NCBI GenBank assembly: GCA_949130485.1
Contig: OX422186.1
Span: 4,435,792 to 4,499,791 of the forward strand
DNA length: 64,000 nt
From: Agelas oroides
Taxonomy: Eukaryota; Porifera; Demospongiae; Agelasida; Agelasidae
Direction: 5' to 3'
A model generated the notes under the pieces. That model was not told the origin of the DNA. It worked only from the letters and a program-made list of their open reading frames with translations, and searched no databases. The position numbers and the translations under genes were made by a program. Numbering within the stretch: position 1 is the first letter of the stretch; each line of letters begins with the position of its first letter. Below, piece by piece: positions 25,677 to 35,885 of this stretch.

Positions 25677-26370
25677 TGTCATAGGGAATTTGGCTTCCCC
25701 TGTTTTTGGCACCCCCGAGCCAAATCCCCTAGGGATTTTGGAACCCCCGAGTGAAATACGCTGAGGGATTCTGGCACCCTGCGGTGCACCCCTTGGGGAA
25801 TTTGGCATCCCGCGACGGTACATTTCAACGAATCGGATTGCTGAGCTTATCAAAAGGTGTCAGTCATGGTGAACTTGCGTGACTACTTGAAGAGCGTGTG
25901 GTGCTCTACATGTCACATTTACCGACAATCAGAATCATGGCGGACTATGCAGCGGAGATTGAAGTTCGGTCGGACGGTGAGGCGGAGCGTGAAGAGCTAA
26001 CGAACTACGACGAAGTACAGGACTACCTAGCCAACGGTACCTGTGTGGGGACTGGTACCACCTCAAGTCTGTCGGTCTCCAGCAATTTCCAGCAGAAAGC
26101 GAACAGTGAAACTGTAATAAATGTTTCAAGTGATTGTAGTATTGTATTGTTACATAAGGTGCCATAACAGAAGTGATTGATTTGAAAGCTAATATATTAA
26201 TAGTATGGAATCTTTGCATGGGGATGCCAAATTCTCTAGGGAACTTTGCACGGGGATGCCAAATTCCCTGTTCGGTGGGGGATACCAAAAGCACTGAGGG
26301 GCTTTCAAAATCCTTAGGGGATTTGGCTCGGGGGTGCCAAATTCTCGGGGGTGTTGGATCCCCTATGACA
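25677..26370 (+). mobile_element. 694-bp TIR element, copy 2
   Basis: The same length and ends as copy 1, with CCTG on both sides and only scattered substitutions. The 76-residue ORF (25,937-26,167) is unchanged in sequence. The right flank is the same satellite monomer as copy 1. The left flank changes monomer type about 8 bp outside the element, so this copy arose by recombination within the satellite and not by a fresh insertion. Confidence 0.85.
25937..26167 (+). CDS. Hypothetical acidic ORF in element copy 2
   Basis: Identical at the protein level to the 76-residue ORF of copy 1, with the same favoured ATG. No recognised domain. The identity reflects recent duplication of the whole element and is not independent evidence of function. 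Confidence 0.22.
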   Translation: MADYAAEIEVRSDGEAEREELTNYDEVQDYLANGTCVGTGTTSSLSVSSNFQQKANSETVINVSSDCSIVLLHKVP

Positions 26371-28760
26371 CCTGACTCTTAAACAGGCTTGCACGAGCTT
26401 CACAGGAGCTCCAGAGTGGTTAAAATTACTTTGTCAGATCTTCCTGACACTTAAACAGGTCTGCACGAGTTACTCAGCACCTCCAGAGTGTTGAAAACTG
26501 CTTTCTCGATCTTTCCTGACACTGAAATGTGCTTGCACGAGCTTAACAAGACCTCTAAAGTGGTTAAAATGGTTTGTCGGACCTTCCCGGCACTTAAACA
26601 GGCTTGCACGCGTTACTCAGCACCACCAATGCGTTGAAAACAGCTTTCTCGATCTTTCCTGAAAAACTGCTTTCGCGATCATTCCTCGCACTTAAACAGG
26701 CCTGCACGAGCTTCACAAGACTTCCAGAGTGGTGAAAACTGCATTCTCCGTCTGTCGTGGCGCTTAAACAGGCCTGCAGGTGCTTCACAGGACCTCCACT
26801 GTGGTGAAAATGGCTTTGTCCCTGCACTTAAACAGGCCAGTACGAGTTACTCAGCCGGCACCTCCACCGCGTCCAAAACTGCTTTCTTGATCTTTGCTGG
26901 CTCTGAAATGTGTTTGCACGAGCTTCACAAGGCCTCTACAGTTGTTGAAATGGCTTTGTCTGACCATCCAGGCACTTAAACAGCCTTGTATGCGTTACTC
27001 AGCCACTCAACAGTCATGAACACTGCTTTCTCGATCCGTCCTCGCACTTAAACTGCTTTGCACGAACTACACAGGAGCTCCAGAGTGGTTAAAATGGCTT
27101 TGTCTGACATTCCTGGCACTTAAACAGGTCTGCACGAGTTACTCAGCACCTCCAGAGTGTTGAAAACAGCTTTCTCGATCTTTCCTGACACTGAAATGTG
27201 CTTGCACGAGCTTAACAAGACTTCTACAGTGGTTGAAATGGCTTTATCTGACCTTCCCGGCATTTAAACAGGACTGCACGAGCTTCACAAGACTTCCAGA
27301 GTGGTGAAAACTGCATTCTCCGTCTTTCGTGGCCCTTAAACAGGTCTGCAGGTGCTTCACAGGACCTCCACTGTGGTGAAAATGGCTTTGTCCCTGCACT
27401 TATACAGGCCAGTACGAGTTCATCAGCGTCTCCACTGCGTCCAAAACTGCTTTCTTGATCTTTGCTGGCTCTGAAATGTGTTTGCACGAGCTTCACAAGG
27501 CCTCTACAGTGGTTGAAATGGCTTTGTCTGACCGTCCAGGCACTTAAACAGACTTGTACGCGTTACTCAGCCACTCCACAGTCATAAAAACTGCTTTCTC
27601 GATCTTTCCTCGCACTTAAACAGGCCTAAACGAGTTTCACAAGACTTCCAGAGTGGTGAAAACTGCATTCTCTGTCTGTCGTGGCGCTTAAACAGGCCTG
27701 CAGGTGCTTCACAGGACCTCCACTGTGGTGAAAATGGCTTTGACCCTGCACTTAAACAGGCCAGTACGAGTTACTCAGCACCTCCACTGCGTCCAAAACT
27801 GCTTTCTTGATCTTTGCTGGCTCTGAAATGTGATTGCACGAGCTTCACAAGGCCTCTACAGTTGTTGAAATGGCTTTGTCTGACCATCAAGGCACTTAAA
27901 CAGCCTTGTACGCGTTACTCAGCCACTCCACAGTCATGAACACTGCTTTCTCGATCCTTCCTCGCACTTAAACAGCCTTGCACGAAATACACAGGAGCTC
28001 CAGACTGGTTAAAATGGCTTTGTGGGACATTCCTGGCACTTAAACAGGTCTGCACGAGTTACTCAGCACCTCCAGAGTGTTGAAAACTGCTTTCTCGATC
28101 TTTCCTGACACTGAAATGTGCTTGCACGAGCTTAACAAGACCTCTACAGTGTTACTCAGCCACTCCACAGTCATGAAAACTGCTTTGTCGATCATTCCTC
28201 GCACTTAAACAGGCTTGCACGAACTACACAAGACTTCCAGAGTTGTGAAAACTGCTTTCTCTGTCATTCCTGGCACTTAAACAGACCTCCACGTGCTTCA
28301 CAGGACCTCTATACTTTGGTCAACATGGCTTTGTTGGACCTTCCCCGCACTTAAACAGGCCTGTAGGAGTTACTCTGCACCTCCAGAGTATTGAAAACTG
28401 CTTTCTCGGTCTTTCCTGACACTGAAATGTGCTTGTACGAGCTTCACAAGACCTCTACAGGTGTGGAAATGGCATTGTCGGACCTTCCCGGCACTTAAAC
28501 AGGCTTGCACGAGTTACTCAGCAACTGCTTTCTCGATCTTTCTTGGCAATTAAACAGGCTTGCAAGAGCTTCACAAGACCTCCACAGTGTTGAAAACTGC
28601 TTACTCGATCTATCCTGACACTGAAATGTGCTTGCACGAGCTTCACAAGTCCTGTATAGTAGTTGAAATGGGTTTGTCCGACCTCCCGGAACTTAAACAG
28701 GCTTGCACGCGGTACTCAGCCACTCCACAGTCATGAAAACTGCTTTCGCGATCTTTCCTG
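26371..28760 (-). repeat. 72-bp satellite, minus orientation, block 3
   Basis: Minus-orientation monomers between element copies 2 and 3. It contains a second instance of the ~26-bp truncated monomer near 26,640-26,670 and a 4-base insertion (CCGG) in a CTCAGC/CACCTCC monomer near 26,854. The last 615 bp (from 28,146) are the first part of a 1,845-bp unit that is repeated downstream. Confidence 0.95.
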
Positions 28761-29453
28761 TGTCATAGGGAATTGGCTTCCCCTGTTTTTGGCACCCCCG
28801 AGCCAAATCCCCTAGGGATTTTGAAACCCGCGAGTGAAATACGCTGAGGGATTCTGGCACCCTGCGGTGCACCCCTTGGGGAATTTGGCATCCCGCGACG
28901 GTACAGCTCAACGAATCGGATTGCTGAGCTTATCAAAAGGTGTCAGTCATGGTGAACTTGCGTGACTACTTGAAGAGCGTGTGGTGCTCTACATGTCACA
29001 TTTACCGAGAATCAGAATCATGGCGGACTATGCAGCGGAGATTGAAGTTCGGTCGGACGGTGAGGCGGAGCGTGAAGAGCTAACGAACTACGACGAAGTA
29101 CAGGACTACCTAGCCAACGGTACCTGTGTGGGGACTGGTACCACCTCAAGTCTGTCGGTCTCCAGCAATTCCCAGCAGAAAGCGAGCAGTGAAACTGTAA
29201 TAAATGTTTCAAGTGATTGTAGTATTGTATTGTTACATAAGGTGCCATAACAGAAGTGATTGATTTGAAAGCTAATATATTAATAGAATGGAATCTTTGC
29301 ATGGGGATGCCAAATTCTCTAGGGAACTTTGCACGGGGATGCCAAATTCCCTGTTCGGTGGGGGATACCAAAAGCACTGAGGGGCTTTCAAAATCCCTAG
29401 GGGATTTGGCTCGGGGGTGCCAAATTCTCGGGGGTGTTGGATCCCCTATGACA
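28761..29453 (+). mobile_element. 694-bp TIR element, copy 3 (693 bp)
   Basis: The same element with CCTG flanks. One T is missing from the left end (GGGAATTGGC in place of GGGAATTTGGC), a change shared with copies 4 and 5, so these three form a subfamily. The ORF (29,020-29,250) has serine substitutions relative to copies 1 and 2 but stays open. Confidence 0.85.
29020..29250 (+). CDS. Hypothetical acidic ORF in element copy 3
   Basis: The same 76-residue frame from the ATG at 29,020. It differs from copy 1 by two residues in the middle (NSQQKASS in place of NFQQKANS). No recognised domain; the reading frame may be a captured exon fragment. Confidence 0.22.
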   Translation: MADYAAEIEVRSDGEAEREELTNYDEVQDYLANGTCVGTGTTSSLSVSSNSQQKASSETVINVSSDCSIVLLHKVP

Positions 29454-30605
29454 CCTGACTCTTAAACAGGCTTGCACGAGCTACACAGGAGCTCCAGAGT
29501 GGTTAAAATGACTTTGTCGGACCTTCCTGACACTTAAACAGGTCTGCACGAGTTACTCAGCACCTCCAGAGTGTTGAAAACTGCTTTCTCGATCTTTCCT
29601 GACACTGAAATGTGCTTGCACGAGCATAACAAGACCTCTACAGTGGTTAAAATGGTTTGTCGGACCTTCCCGGCACTTAAACAGGCTTGCACGCGTTACT
29701 CAGCACCACCACTGTGTTGAAAACTGCTTTCTCGATCTTTCCTCGCACTTAAACAGGCCTGCACGAGCTTCACAAGACTTCCAGAGTGGAGAAAACTGCA
29801 TTCTCCGTCTGTCGTGGCGCTTAACCAGGCCTGCAGGTGCTTCACAGGACCTCCACTGTGGTGAAAATGGCTTTGTCCCTGCACTTAAACAGGCCAGTAC
29901 GAGTTACTCAGCACCTCCACTGCGTCCAAAACTGCTTTCTTGATCTTTGCTGGCTCTGAAATGTGCTTGCACGAGCTTAACAAGTCCTCTACAGTGTTAC
30001 TCAGCCACTCCACAGTCATGAAAACTGCTTTGTCGATCATTCCTCGCACTTAAACAGGCTTGCACGAAGTACACAAGACTTCCAGAGTTGTGAAAACTGC
30101 TTTCTCTGTCATTCCTGGCACTTAAACAGACCTCCACGTGCTTCACAGCACCTCTATACTTTGGTCAACATGGCTTTGTTGGACCTTCCCCGCACTTAAA
30201 CAGGCCTGTAGGAGTTATTCAGCACCTCCAGAGTATTGAAAACTGCTTTCTCGGTCTTTCCTGACACTGAAATGTGCTTGTACGAGCTTCACAAGACCTC
30301 TACAGGTGTGGAAATGGCATTGTCGGACCTTCCCGGCACTTAAACAGGCTTGCACGAGTTACTCAGCAACTGCTTTCTCGATCTTTCTTGGCAATTAAAC
30401 AGGCTTGCAAGAGCTTCACAAGACCTCCACAGTGTTGAAAACTGCTTACTCGATCTATCCTGACACTGAAATGTGCTTGCACGAGCTTCACAAGTCCTGT
30501 ATAGTAGTTGAAATGGGTTTGTCCGACCTCCCGGAACTTAAACAGGCTTGCACGCGGTACTCAGCCACTCCACAGTCATGAAAACTGCTTTCGCGATCTT
30601 TCCTG
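29454..30605 (-). repeat. 72-bp satellite, minus orientation, block 4
   Basis: About 16 monomers between element copies 3 and 4. Part of the 1,845-bp triplicated unit and almost identical to 31,299-32,467. It includes the hybrid junction CCTCTACAGTGTTACTC at 29,985. Confidence 0.95.
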
Positions 30606-31298
30606 TGTCATAGGGAATTGGCTTCCCCTGTTTTTGGCACCCCCGAGCCAAATCCCCTAGGGATTTTGAAACCCGCGAGTGAAATACGCTGAGGGATTCT
30701 GGCACCCTGCGGTGCACCCCTTGGGGAATTTGGCATCCCGCGACGGTACAGCTCAACGAATCGGATTGCTGAGCTTATCAAAAGGTGTCAGTCATGGTGA
30801 ACTTGCGTGACTATTTGAAGAGCGTGTGGTGCTCTACATGTCACATTTACCGAGAATCAGAATCATGGCGGACTATGCAGCGGAGATTGAAGTTCGGTCG
30901 GACGGTGAGGCGGAGCGTGAAGAGCTAACGAACTACGACGAAGTACAGGACTACCTAGCCAACGGTACCTGTGTGGGGACTGGTACCACCTCAAGTCTGT
31001 CGGTCTCCAGCAATTCCCAGCAGAAAGCGAGCAGTGAAACTGTAATAAATGTTTCAAGTGATTGTAGTATTGTATTGTTACATAAGGTGCCATAACAGAA
31101 GTGATTGATTTGAAAGCTAATATATTAATAGAATGGAATCTTTGCATGGGGATGCCAAATTCTCTAGGGAACTTTGCACGGGGATGCCAAATTCCCTGTT
31201 CGGTGGGGGATACCAAAAGCACTGAGGGGCTTTCAAAATCCCTAGGGGATTTGGCTCGGGGGTGCCAAATTCTCGGGGGTGTTGGATCCCCTATGACA
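30606..31298 (+). mobile_element. 694-bp TIR element, copy 4 (693 bp)
   Basis: Almost identical to copy 3, lying exactly 1,845 bp from it, with CCTG on both sides. The ORF (30,865-31,095) is the same as in copy 3. It is a passive passenger of the higher-order repeat. Confidence 0.85.
30865..31095 (+). CDS. Hypothetical acidic ORF in element copy 4
   Basis: Identical in protein sequence to the copy 3 ORF. The same caveat applies: it is preserved because the block was duplicated recently, and no function is visible. Confidence 0.22.
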   Translation: MADYAAEIEVRSDGEAEREELTNYDEVQDYLANGTCVGTGTTSSLSVSSNSQQKASSETVINVSSDCSIVLLHKVP

Positions 31299-32467
31299 CC
31301 TGACTCTTAAACAGGCTTGCACGAGCTTCACAGGAGCTCCAGAGTGGTTAAAATGACTTTGTCGGACCTTCCTGACACTTAAACAGGTCTGCACGAGTTA
31401 CTCAGCACCTCCAGAGTGTTGAAAACTGCTTTCTCGATCTTTCCTGACACTGAAATGTGCTTGCACGAGCATAACAAGACCTCTACAGTGGTTAAAATGG
31501 TTTGTCGGACCTTCCCGGCACTTAAACAGGCTTGCACGCGTTACTCAGCACCACCACTGTGTTGAAAACTGCTTTCTCGATCTTTCCTCGCACTTAAACA
31601 GGCCTGCACGAGCTTCACAAGACTTCCAGAGTGGAGAAAACTGCATTCTCCGTCTGTCGTGGCGCTTAACCAGGCCTGCAGGTGCTTCACAGGACCTCCA
31701 CTGTGGTGAAAATGGCTTTGTCCCTGCACTTAAACAGGCCAGTACGAGTTACTCAGCACCTCCACTGCGTCCAAAACTGCTTTCTTGATCTTTGCTGGCT
31801 CTGAAATGTGCTTGCACGAGCTTAACAAGTCCTCTACAGTGTTACTCAGCCACTCCACAGTCATGAAAACTGCTTTGTCGATCATTCCTCGCACTTAAAC
31901 AGGCTTGCACGAAGTACACAAGACTTCCAGAGTTGTGAAAACTGCTTTCTCTGTCATTCCTGGCACTTAAACAGACCTCCACGTGCTTCACAGCACCTCT
32001 ATACTTTGGTCAACATGGCTTTGTTGGACCTTCCCCGCACTTAAACAGGCCTGTAGGAGTTATTCAGCACCTCCAGAGTATTGAAAACTGCTTTCTCGGT
32101 CTTTCCTGACACTGAAATGTGCTTGTACGAGCTTCACAAGACCTCTACAGGTGTGGAAATGGCATTGTCGGACCTTCCCGGCACTTAAACAGGCTTGCAC
32201 GATTTACTCAGCAACTCCACAGTGATGAAAACTGCTTTCTCGATCTTTCCTGGCAATTAAACAGGCTTGCAAGAGCTTCACAAGACCTCCACAGTGTTGA
32301 AAACTGCTTACTCGATCTATCCTGACACTGAAATGTGCTTGCACGAGCTTCACAAGTCCTGTATAGTAGTTGAAATGGGTTTGTCCGACCTCCCGGAACT
32401 TAAACAGGCTTGCACGCGGTACTCAGCCACTCCACAGTCATGAAAACTGCTTTCGCGATCTTTCCTG
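31299..32467 (-). repeat. 72-bp satellite, minus orientation, block 5
   Basis: Third satellite segment of the 1,845-bp series. It keeps the 17 bp (within GCAACTCCACAGTGATGAAA, near 32,210) that are deleted in the two preceding units, so it is closer to the ancestral state. Confidence 0.95.
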
Positions 32468-32726
32468 TGTCATAGGGAATTGGCTTCCCCTGTTTTTGGC
32501 ACCCCCGAGCCAAATCCCCTAGGGATTTTGAAACCCGCGAGTGAAATACGCTGAGGGATTCTGGCACCCTGCGGTGCACCCCTTGGGGAATTTGGCATCC
32601 CGCGACGGTACAGCTCAACGAATCGGATTGCTGAGCTTATCAAAAGGTGTCAGTCATGGTGAACTTGCGTGACTACTTGAAGAGCGTGTGGTGCTCTACA
32701 TGTCACATTTACCGACAATCAGAATC

Positions 32727-32957
32727 ATGGCGGACTATGCAGCGGAGATTGAAGTTCGGTCGGACGGTGAGGCGGAGCGTGAAGAGCTAACGAACTACGA
32801 CGAAGTACAGGACTACCTAGCCAACGGTACCTGTGTGGGGACTGGTACCACCTCAAGTCTGTCGGTCTCCAGCAATTCCCAGCAGAAAGCGAACAGTGAA
32901 ACTGTAATAAATGTTTCAAGTGATTGTAGTATTGTATTGCTACATAAGGTGCCATAA
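32727..32957 (+). CDS. Hypothetical acidic ORF in element copy 5
   Basis: The 76-residue frame again, with a mosaic of residues: the upstream segment matches copy 1 and the middle has NSQQKANS, intermediate between copies 1 and 3. The stop lies about 30 bp before the element is broken. Confidence 0.22.
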   Translation: MADYAAEIEVRSDGEAEREELTNYDEVQDYLANGTCVGTGTTSSLSVSSNSQQKANSETVINVSSDCSIVLLHKVP

Positions 32958-32990
32958 CAGAAGTGATTGATTTGAAAGCTAATATATTAA

Positions 32991-33632
32991 AAGACTTAAA
33001 AAACATTAAAAATGTAAAAATATGTAGGGATGGCATGCCAAAAAGTATGCAAACAAGGTAGGAATAATCGAAATGCATGAAAGCAAAGGTCAACATATTG
33101 GCAAAGCCCCATCCCTACATCTTTTTCACACTGCAGTTAGACAGTGCATGGGGGTCTTCCAAAAACGTACCACAAGTACACCCCAACTTTTCATGGCTAT
33201 AGCCTCGTTCTCAGGCCACTTCCTAGCTCCTCCCACATGGACTGGGAACGAGGCTAGTATGATCCAGCATTATGTCTCGTAGCTGTTGTAGGTACCTATC
33301 AGATAGCTACTAAGTAGCTTTACTGCCATCATACTACTTGTAGTGACAGTGGCACCCTTTCTGATACAACCTAGACACTGAGCTTGAGTGGGCTGCAGAC
33401 TAGTCATGGTAATCAGTGTGTAAACTCAGGTACTCATGCTAACTGCATGGATGGGTACAGATTCAGCTCTCAAGCACGCTGTCTAACTGCAGTGTGAAAA
33501 AGATGTAGGGATGGGGCTTTGCCAATATGTTGACCTTTGCTTTCATGCATTTCGATTATTCCTACCTTGTTTGCATACTTTTTGGCATGCCATCCCTACA
33601 TCTTTTTACATTTTTAATGTTTTTTAAGTCTT
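32991..33632. repeat. Foldback palindrome with 154-bp arms
   Basis: Arms 32,991-33,144 and 33,479-33,632 are inverted copies with no indel (outer and inner coordinate pairs give the same sum). I found one mismatch, TATGTAGGG against GATGTAGGG. The loop is 334 bp. Each arm is itself bounded by an inverted pair, ATGTAGGGATGGC and CCCCATCCCTACAT, so the structure is nested. Short ORFs across it read the arms in both directions and are not credible genes. Confidence 0.9.
33200..33256. repeat. Miniature hairpin with TAGCCTCGTT ends
   Basis: TAGCCTCGTTCTCAGGCC at the left faces ACTGGGAACGAGGCTA at the right across about 23 bp. The ends resemble those of the 630-bp element at 60,151 (TAGCCTCGTACCCAGGCC). 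It may be a miniature deletion derivative of that family, sitting within the loop of the foldback palindrome. Confidence 0.65.
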
Positions 33633-34064
33633 GTTTCTGTACTTTTTTGATGTTAATCTCAGTTACAGTTAGACCTAAGCCTAAGAAGAATATTTCAAGT
33701 GTAACCACAACACCAGAACTTGAAACGGCGTTGACAGTTTAGTAGTAGTTCCAGGCATGTAATAATAATGTGTAATATAGCCAGCTAGAACCTGATGAAG
33801 GGCCAACCGCTCTCCCTACCAAACTTTGTGAAACCAATTTCATGATTCAGTTGTCATGACGACTGACCAGCGGCAGCACAGAAAACTATCATACTGACAA
33901 CTGACCATCCTAGCTTCACTAAAGCGGTGAGTAGGCTATTTTTAGTGAAGCTACAAGTAGGTAGCGCCTTACCTACGTGGTGTTCATAAGCCTTGTCCAA
34001 TGCCGCGGGGGGAAAAGTCCGTGCTAGCCGTGCGTCCTGCCCGCTGGCCATTTCGCCTGTGTAC

Positions 34065-34115
34065 TAGTCTCACTTCCAGACCAATGACCGTGGTCTTTGG
34101 TCTGGGAACGAGACT
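34065..34115. repeat. 51-bp palindrome with TAGTCTC/GAGACT ends
   Basis: TAGTCTCACTTCCAGACCA pairs with TGGTCTGGGAACGAGACT with two mismatches, and the middle (CCAATGACCGTGGTCTTTGG) is itself an imperfect palindrome. Its arms share CGTTCCCAGACC-like sequence with the hairpin at 33,200 and the 630-bp element, so it is probably another miniature member of that family. Confidence 0.6.
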
Positions 34116-34186
34116 TCGTGTGCGCATGCGTACAAAATTATAAAATGGCGTCCTAAGCAACCGACAGCAGCATCTGAGTGTTGTGA

Positions 34187-34285
34187 ATGGCTTTTGTTGA
34201 CCAGGGTGAATTTGAAGCTATGAAGACGCTGAGTGGTTGGGAAGCTGAGCGCTGTGATGAGCATCCGTTTCGTGCTAAAATCAAG
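34187..34285 (+). pseudogene. Candidate captured first exon with splice donor
   Basis: An ATG at 34,187 opens 33 codons reading MAFVDQGEFEAMKTLSGWEA and on to RAKIK, then meets AAG|GTGAGTAC, a strong spliceosomal donor. The exon is in phase 0. Upstream sequence is locally CpG-containing (GTGCGCATGCGTAC near 34,120), as in a promoter or 5' UTR. Beyond the donor the sequence is intron-like, with a GAAA microsatellite, and is cut off by the element boundary at 34,589. No downstream exon is visible, so I treat this as a gene fragment carried in the insert. The protein family is not recognised. Confidence 0.4.
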
Positions 34286-34759
34286 GTGAGTACTTGAGCC
34301 GTTTTTGAGTGATCGTAATTTACAAAGTGGTCGGAACAAAGAAAGAAAGAAAGAAAGAATAACAAAAATGGTACTTTTGCTACCGCACACTTTTACGTTT
34401 AGCTGTCTTCCGCGTGGCTTTTGGCCACTTATATGAGTCTTGCTGATCACAAAGGCACTCAAAGAGGAAGCCTGTGCGCTTAAATAAGCTTTTAGCGTGT
34501 TTGTGGTGAAGTTATACGGCTTTTGCTTAAGTATTGCATATATTGCGCGTCGGCGCCATCCCTACATAGAGAGTCTACCGACTCTCTGATAGTATGGAAT
34601 CTTTGCATGGGGATGCCAAATTCTCTAGGGAACTTTGCACGGGGATGCCAAATTCCCTGTTCGGTGGGGGATACCAAAAGCACTGAGGGGCTTTCTAAAT
34701 CCCTATGGGATTTGGCTCTGGGGTGCCAAATTCTCGGGGGTGCTGGATCCACTAAGACA

Positions 34760-35557
34760 CCTGACTCTTAAACAGGCTTGCACGAGCTTCACAGGAGCTC
34801 CAGAGTGGTTAAAATGGATTTGTCGGACCTTCCTGACACTTAAACAGGTCTGCACGAGTTACTCAGCACAACCAGAGTGTTGAAAACTGCTTTCTCGATC
34901 TTTCCTGACACTGAAATGTGCTTGCACGAGCTTAACAAGACCTCTACAGTGGTTGAAATGGCTTTGTCTGACCTTCCCGGCACTTGAACAGGCCTGCACG
35001 AGCTTCACAAGACTTTCAGAGAGGTGAAAATTGCATTCTCCGTCTTTCGTGGCCCTTAAACAGACCTGCAGGTGCTTCACAGGACCTCCACTGTGGTGAA
35101 CATGGCTTTCTTGGACCTTCCCCACACTTAAACAGGCTTGCACGCGTTACTCAGCACCACCACTGTGTTGAAAACTGCTTTCTCGATCTTTACTGACACT
35201 GAAATGTGCTTGTACGAGCTTAAGAAGACCGCTACAGTGAGTGAAATGGCTTTGTCTGACCTCCACAGCACGTAAACAGGCTTGAACGCGTTAGTCAGCC
35301 ACTCCACAGTGATGAAAACTGCACCTCCAGAGTATTGAAAACCGCTTTCTCGATCTTTCCTAACACAGAAATGTGCTTGCACTAGCTTCACAAGACCGCT
35401 ACAGCGGTTGAAATGGCTTTGTCTGACCTTCCCGGCACTTAAACAGGCTTGCACACGTTAGTCAGCCACTCCACAGTGATGCAAACTGCTTTCTCGATCT
35501 TTCCTCGCACTTAAACAGGCCTGCACGAGCTTCACAAGACTTCCAGAGTGGTGAAAA
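34760..35557 (-). repeat. 72-bp satellite, minus orientation, block 6
   Basis: About 11 monomers between the fifth TIR element and the LINE. One monomer near 35,320 is shortened (ATGAAAACTGCACCTCCAGAG), a local deletion. The block ends in GTGGTGAAAA, where the retrotransposon begins. Confidence 0.95.
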
Positions 35558-35871
35558 GTGTACTTTCTACATTGCAACGGTTGACATCCGTGGCTGAGAA
35601 TGTTGAGGTACGAAGGAAGTTCAAGAAAAGAGGCAACACTGAAGTTCGGTGGTGGTTTCTCATAAGGGGCGAGGAGACAGTTCTCCAGAACCTTGAACAG
35701 GAATGGGTGAATATTGAAAACTCAACATCATGGAAGCTAGAACGTTGCTACCAGCCAGTTTCCGCCTCTGCTACTCATGACTTGGCTAGTGAAGGAGATA
35801 TTGGTCATACCACAACGCACCAATCAACCAGCCAAGAGGACGGTGAGAGTTCTTTTTTGTCCAATCATTAA
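35558..35871 (+). pseudogene. LINE ORF1, C-terminal fragment
   Basis: An open frame of about 104 codons from the insertion boundary to a TAA. It contains the basic stretch VRRKFKKRGNTEVRWWFLIR and then EQEWVNIENSTSWKLERCYQ, followed by a Ser/Thr-rich tail. ORF1 products of such elements are RNA-binding chaperones. This fragment looks like the last part of one, but no specific domain is certain. Its upstream part is missing, and the frame can be extended only by reading into satellite. It stops 14 bp before the ATG of ORF2, a typical short spacing. Confidence 0.6.
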
Positions 35872-35885
35872 CTGTAAACTCTCAC

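Larger units (their letters stand above)
28146..32990 (-). repeat. 1,845-bp higher-order repeat in triplicate, carrying the TIR element
   Basis: The junction ACAGTGTTACTCAGCC occurs at 28,146, 29,991 and 31,836, exactly 1,845 bp apart. Each unit holds about 16 satellite monomers plus one 694-bp element. Units one and two share a 17-bp deletion (GTTACTCAGCAACTGCTTTC, near 28,515 and 30,360) that unit three lacks (near 32,210). Unit three is cut off inside its element at 32,990 by a foreign insert. The near identity of units one and two implies very recent duplication, or an assembly duplication. Confidence 0.85.
32991..34589. mobile_element. Compound insert inside element copy 5
   Basis: Foreign sequence of about 1.6 kb. 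In order it contains a 642-bp foldback palindrome, a 430-bp segment with two small hairpins (AGCTTCACTAAA...TTTAGTGAAGCT at 33,912-33,952, and GTAGGTA/TACCTAC at about 33,957-33,976), a 51-bp palindrome at 34,065-34,115, a candidate first exon, a GAAA microsatellite near 34,337-34,358, and a short inverted repeat GAGAGTC/GACTCTC just before the right boundary. CCATCCCTACAT occurs near the right edge (about 34,555) and also inside the foldback arms. It may be one element whose ends I cannot define, or nested insertions. No transposase is visible. Confidence 0.6.
32468..34759 (+). mobile_element. 694-bp TIR element, copy 5, split by a 1.6-kb insert
   Basis: The left part is 32,468-32,990, ending in GCTAATATATTAA. 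The right part resumes at about 34,589 with TAGTATGGAATC and ends at 34,759. Joining the two gives the expected order of the element. The right part is more diverged than other copies: its terminus reads ACTAAGACA where the others have CCTATGACA. CCTG-type satellite flanks remain on both sides. The ORF (32,727-32,957) is complete within the left part. No convincing target duplication is visible around the 1.6-kb insert. Confidence 0.8.

Noticed and set aside
33073..33282. 69-codon ORF in the foldback loop
   Set aside because: It starts in one arm, crosses the miniature hairpin and has no family resemblance.
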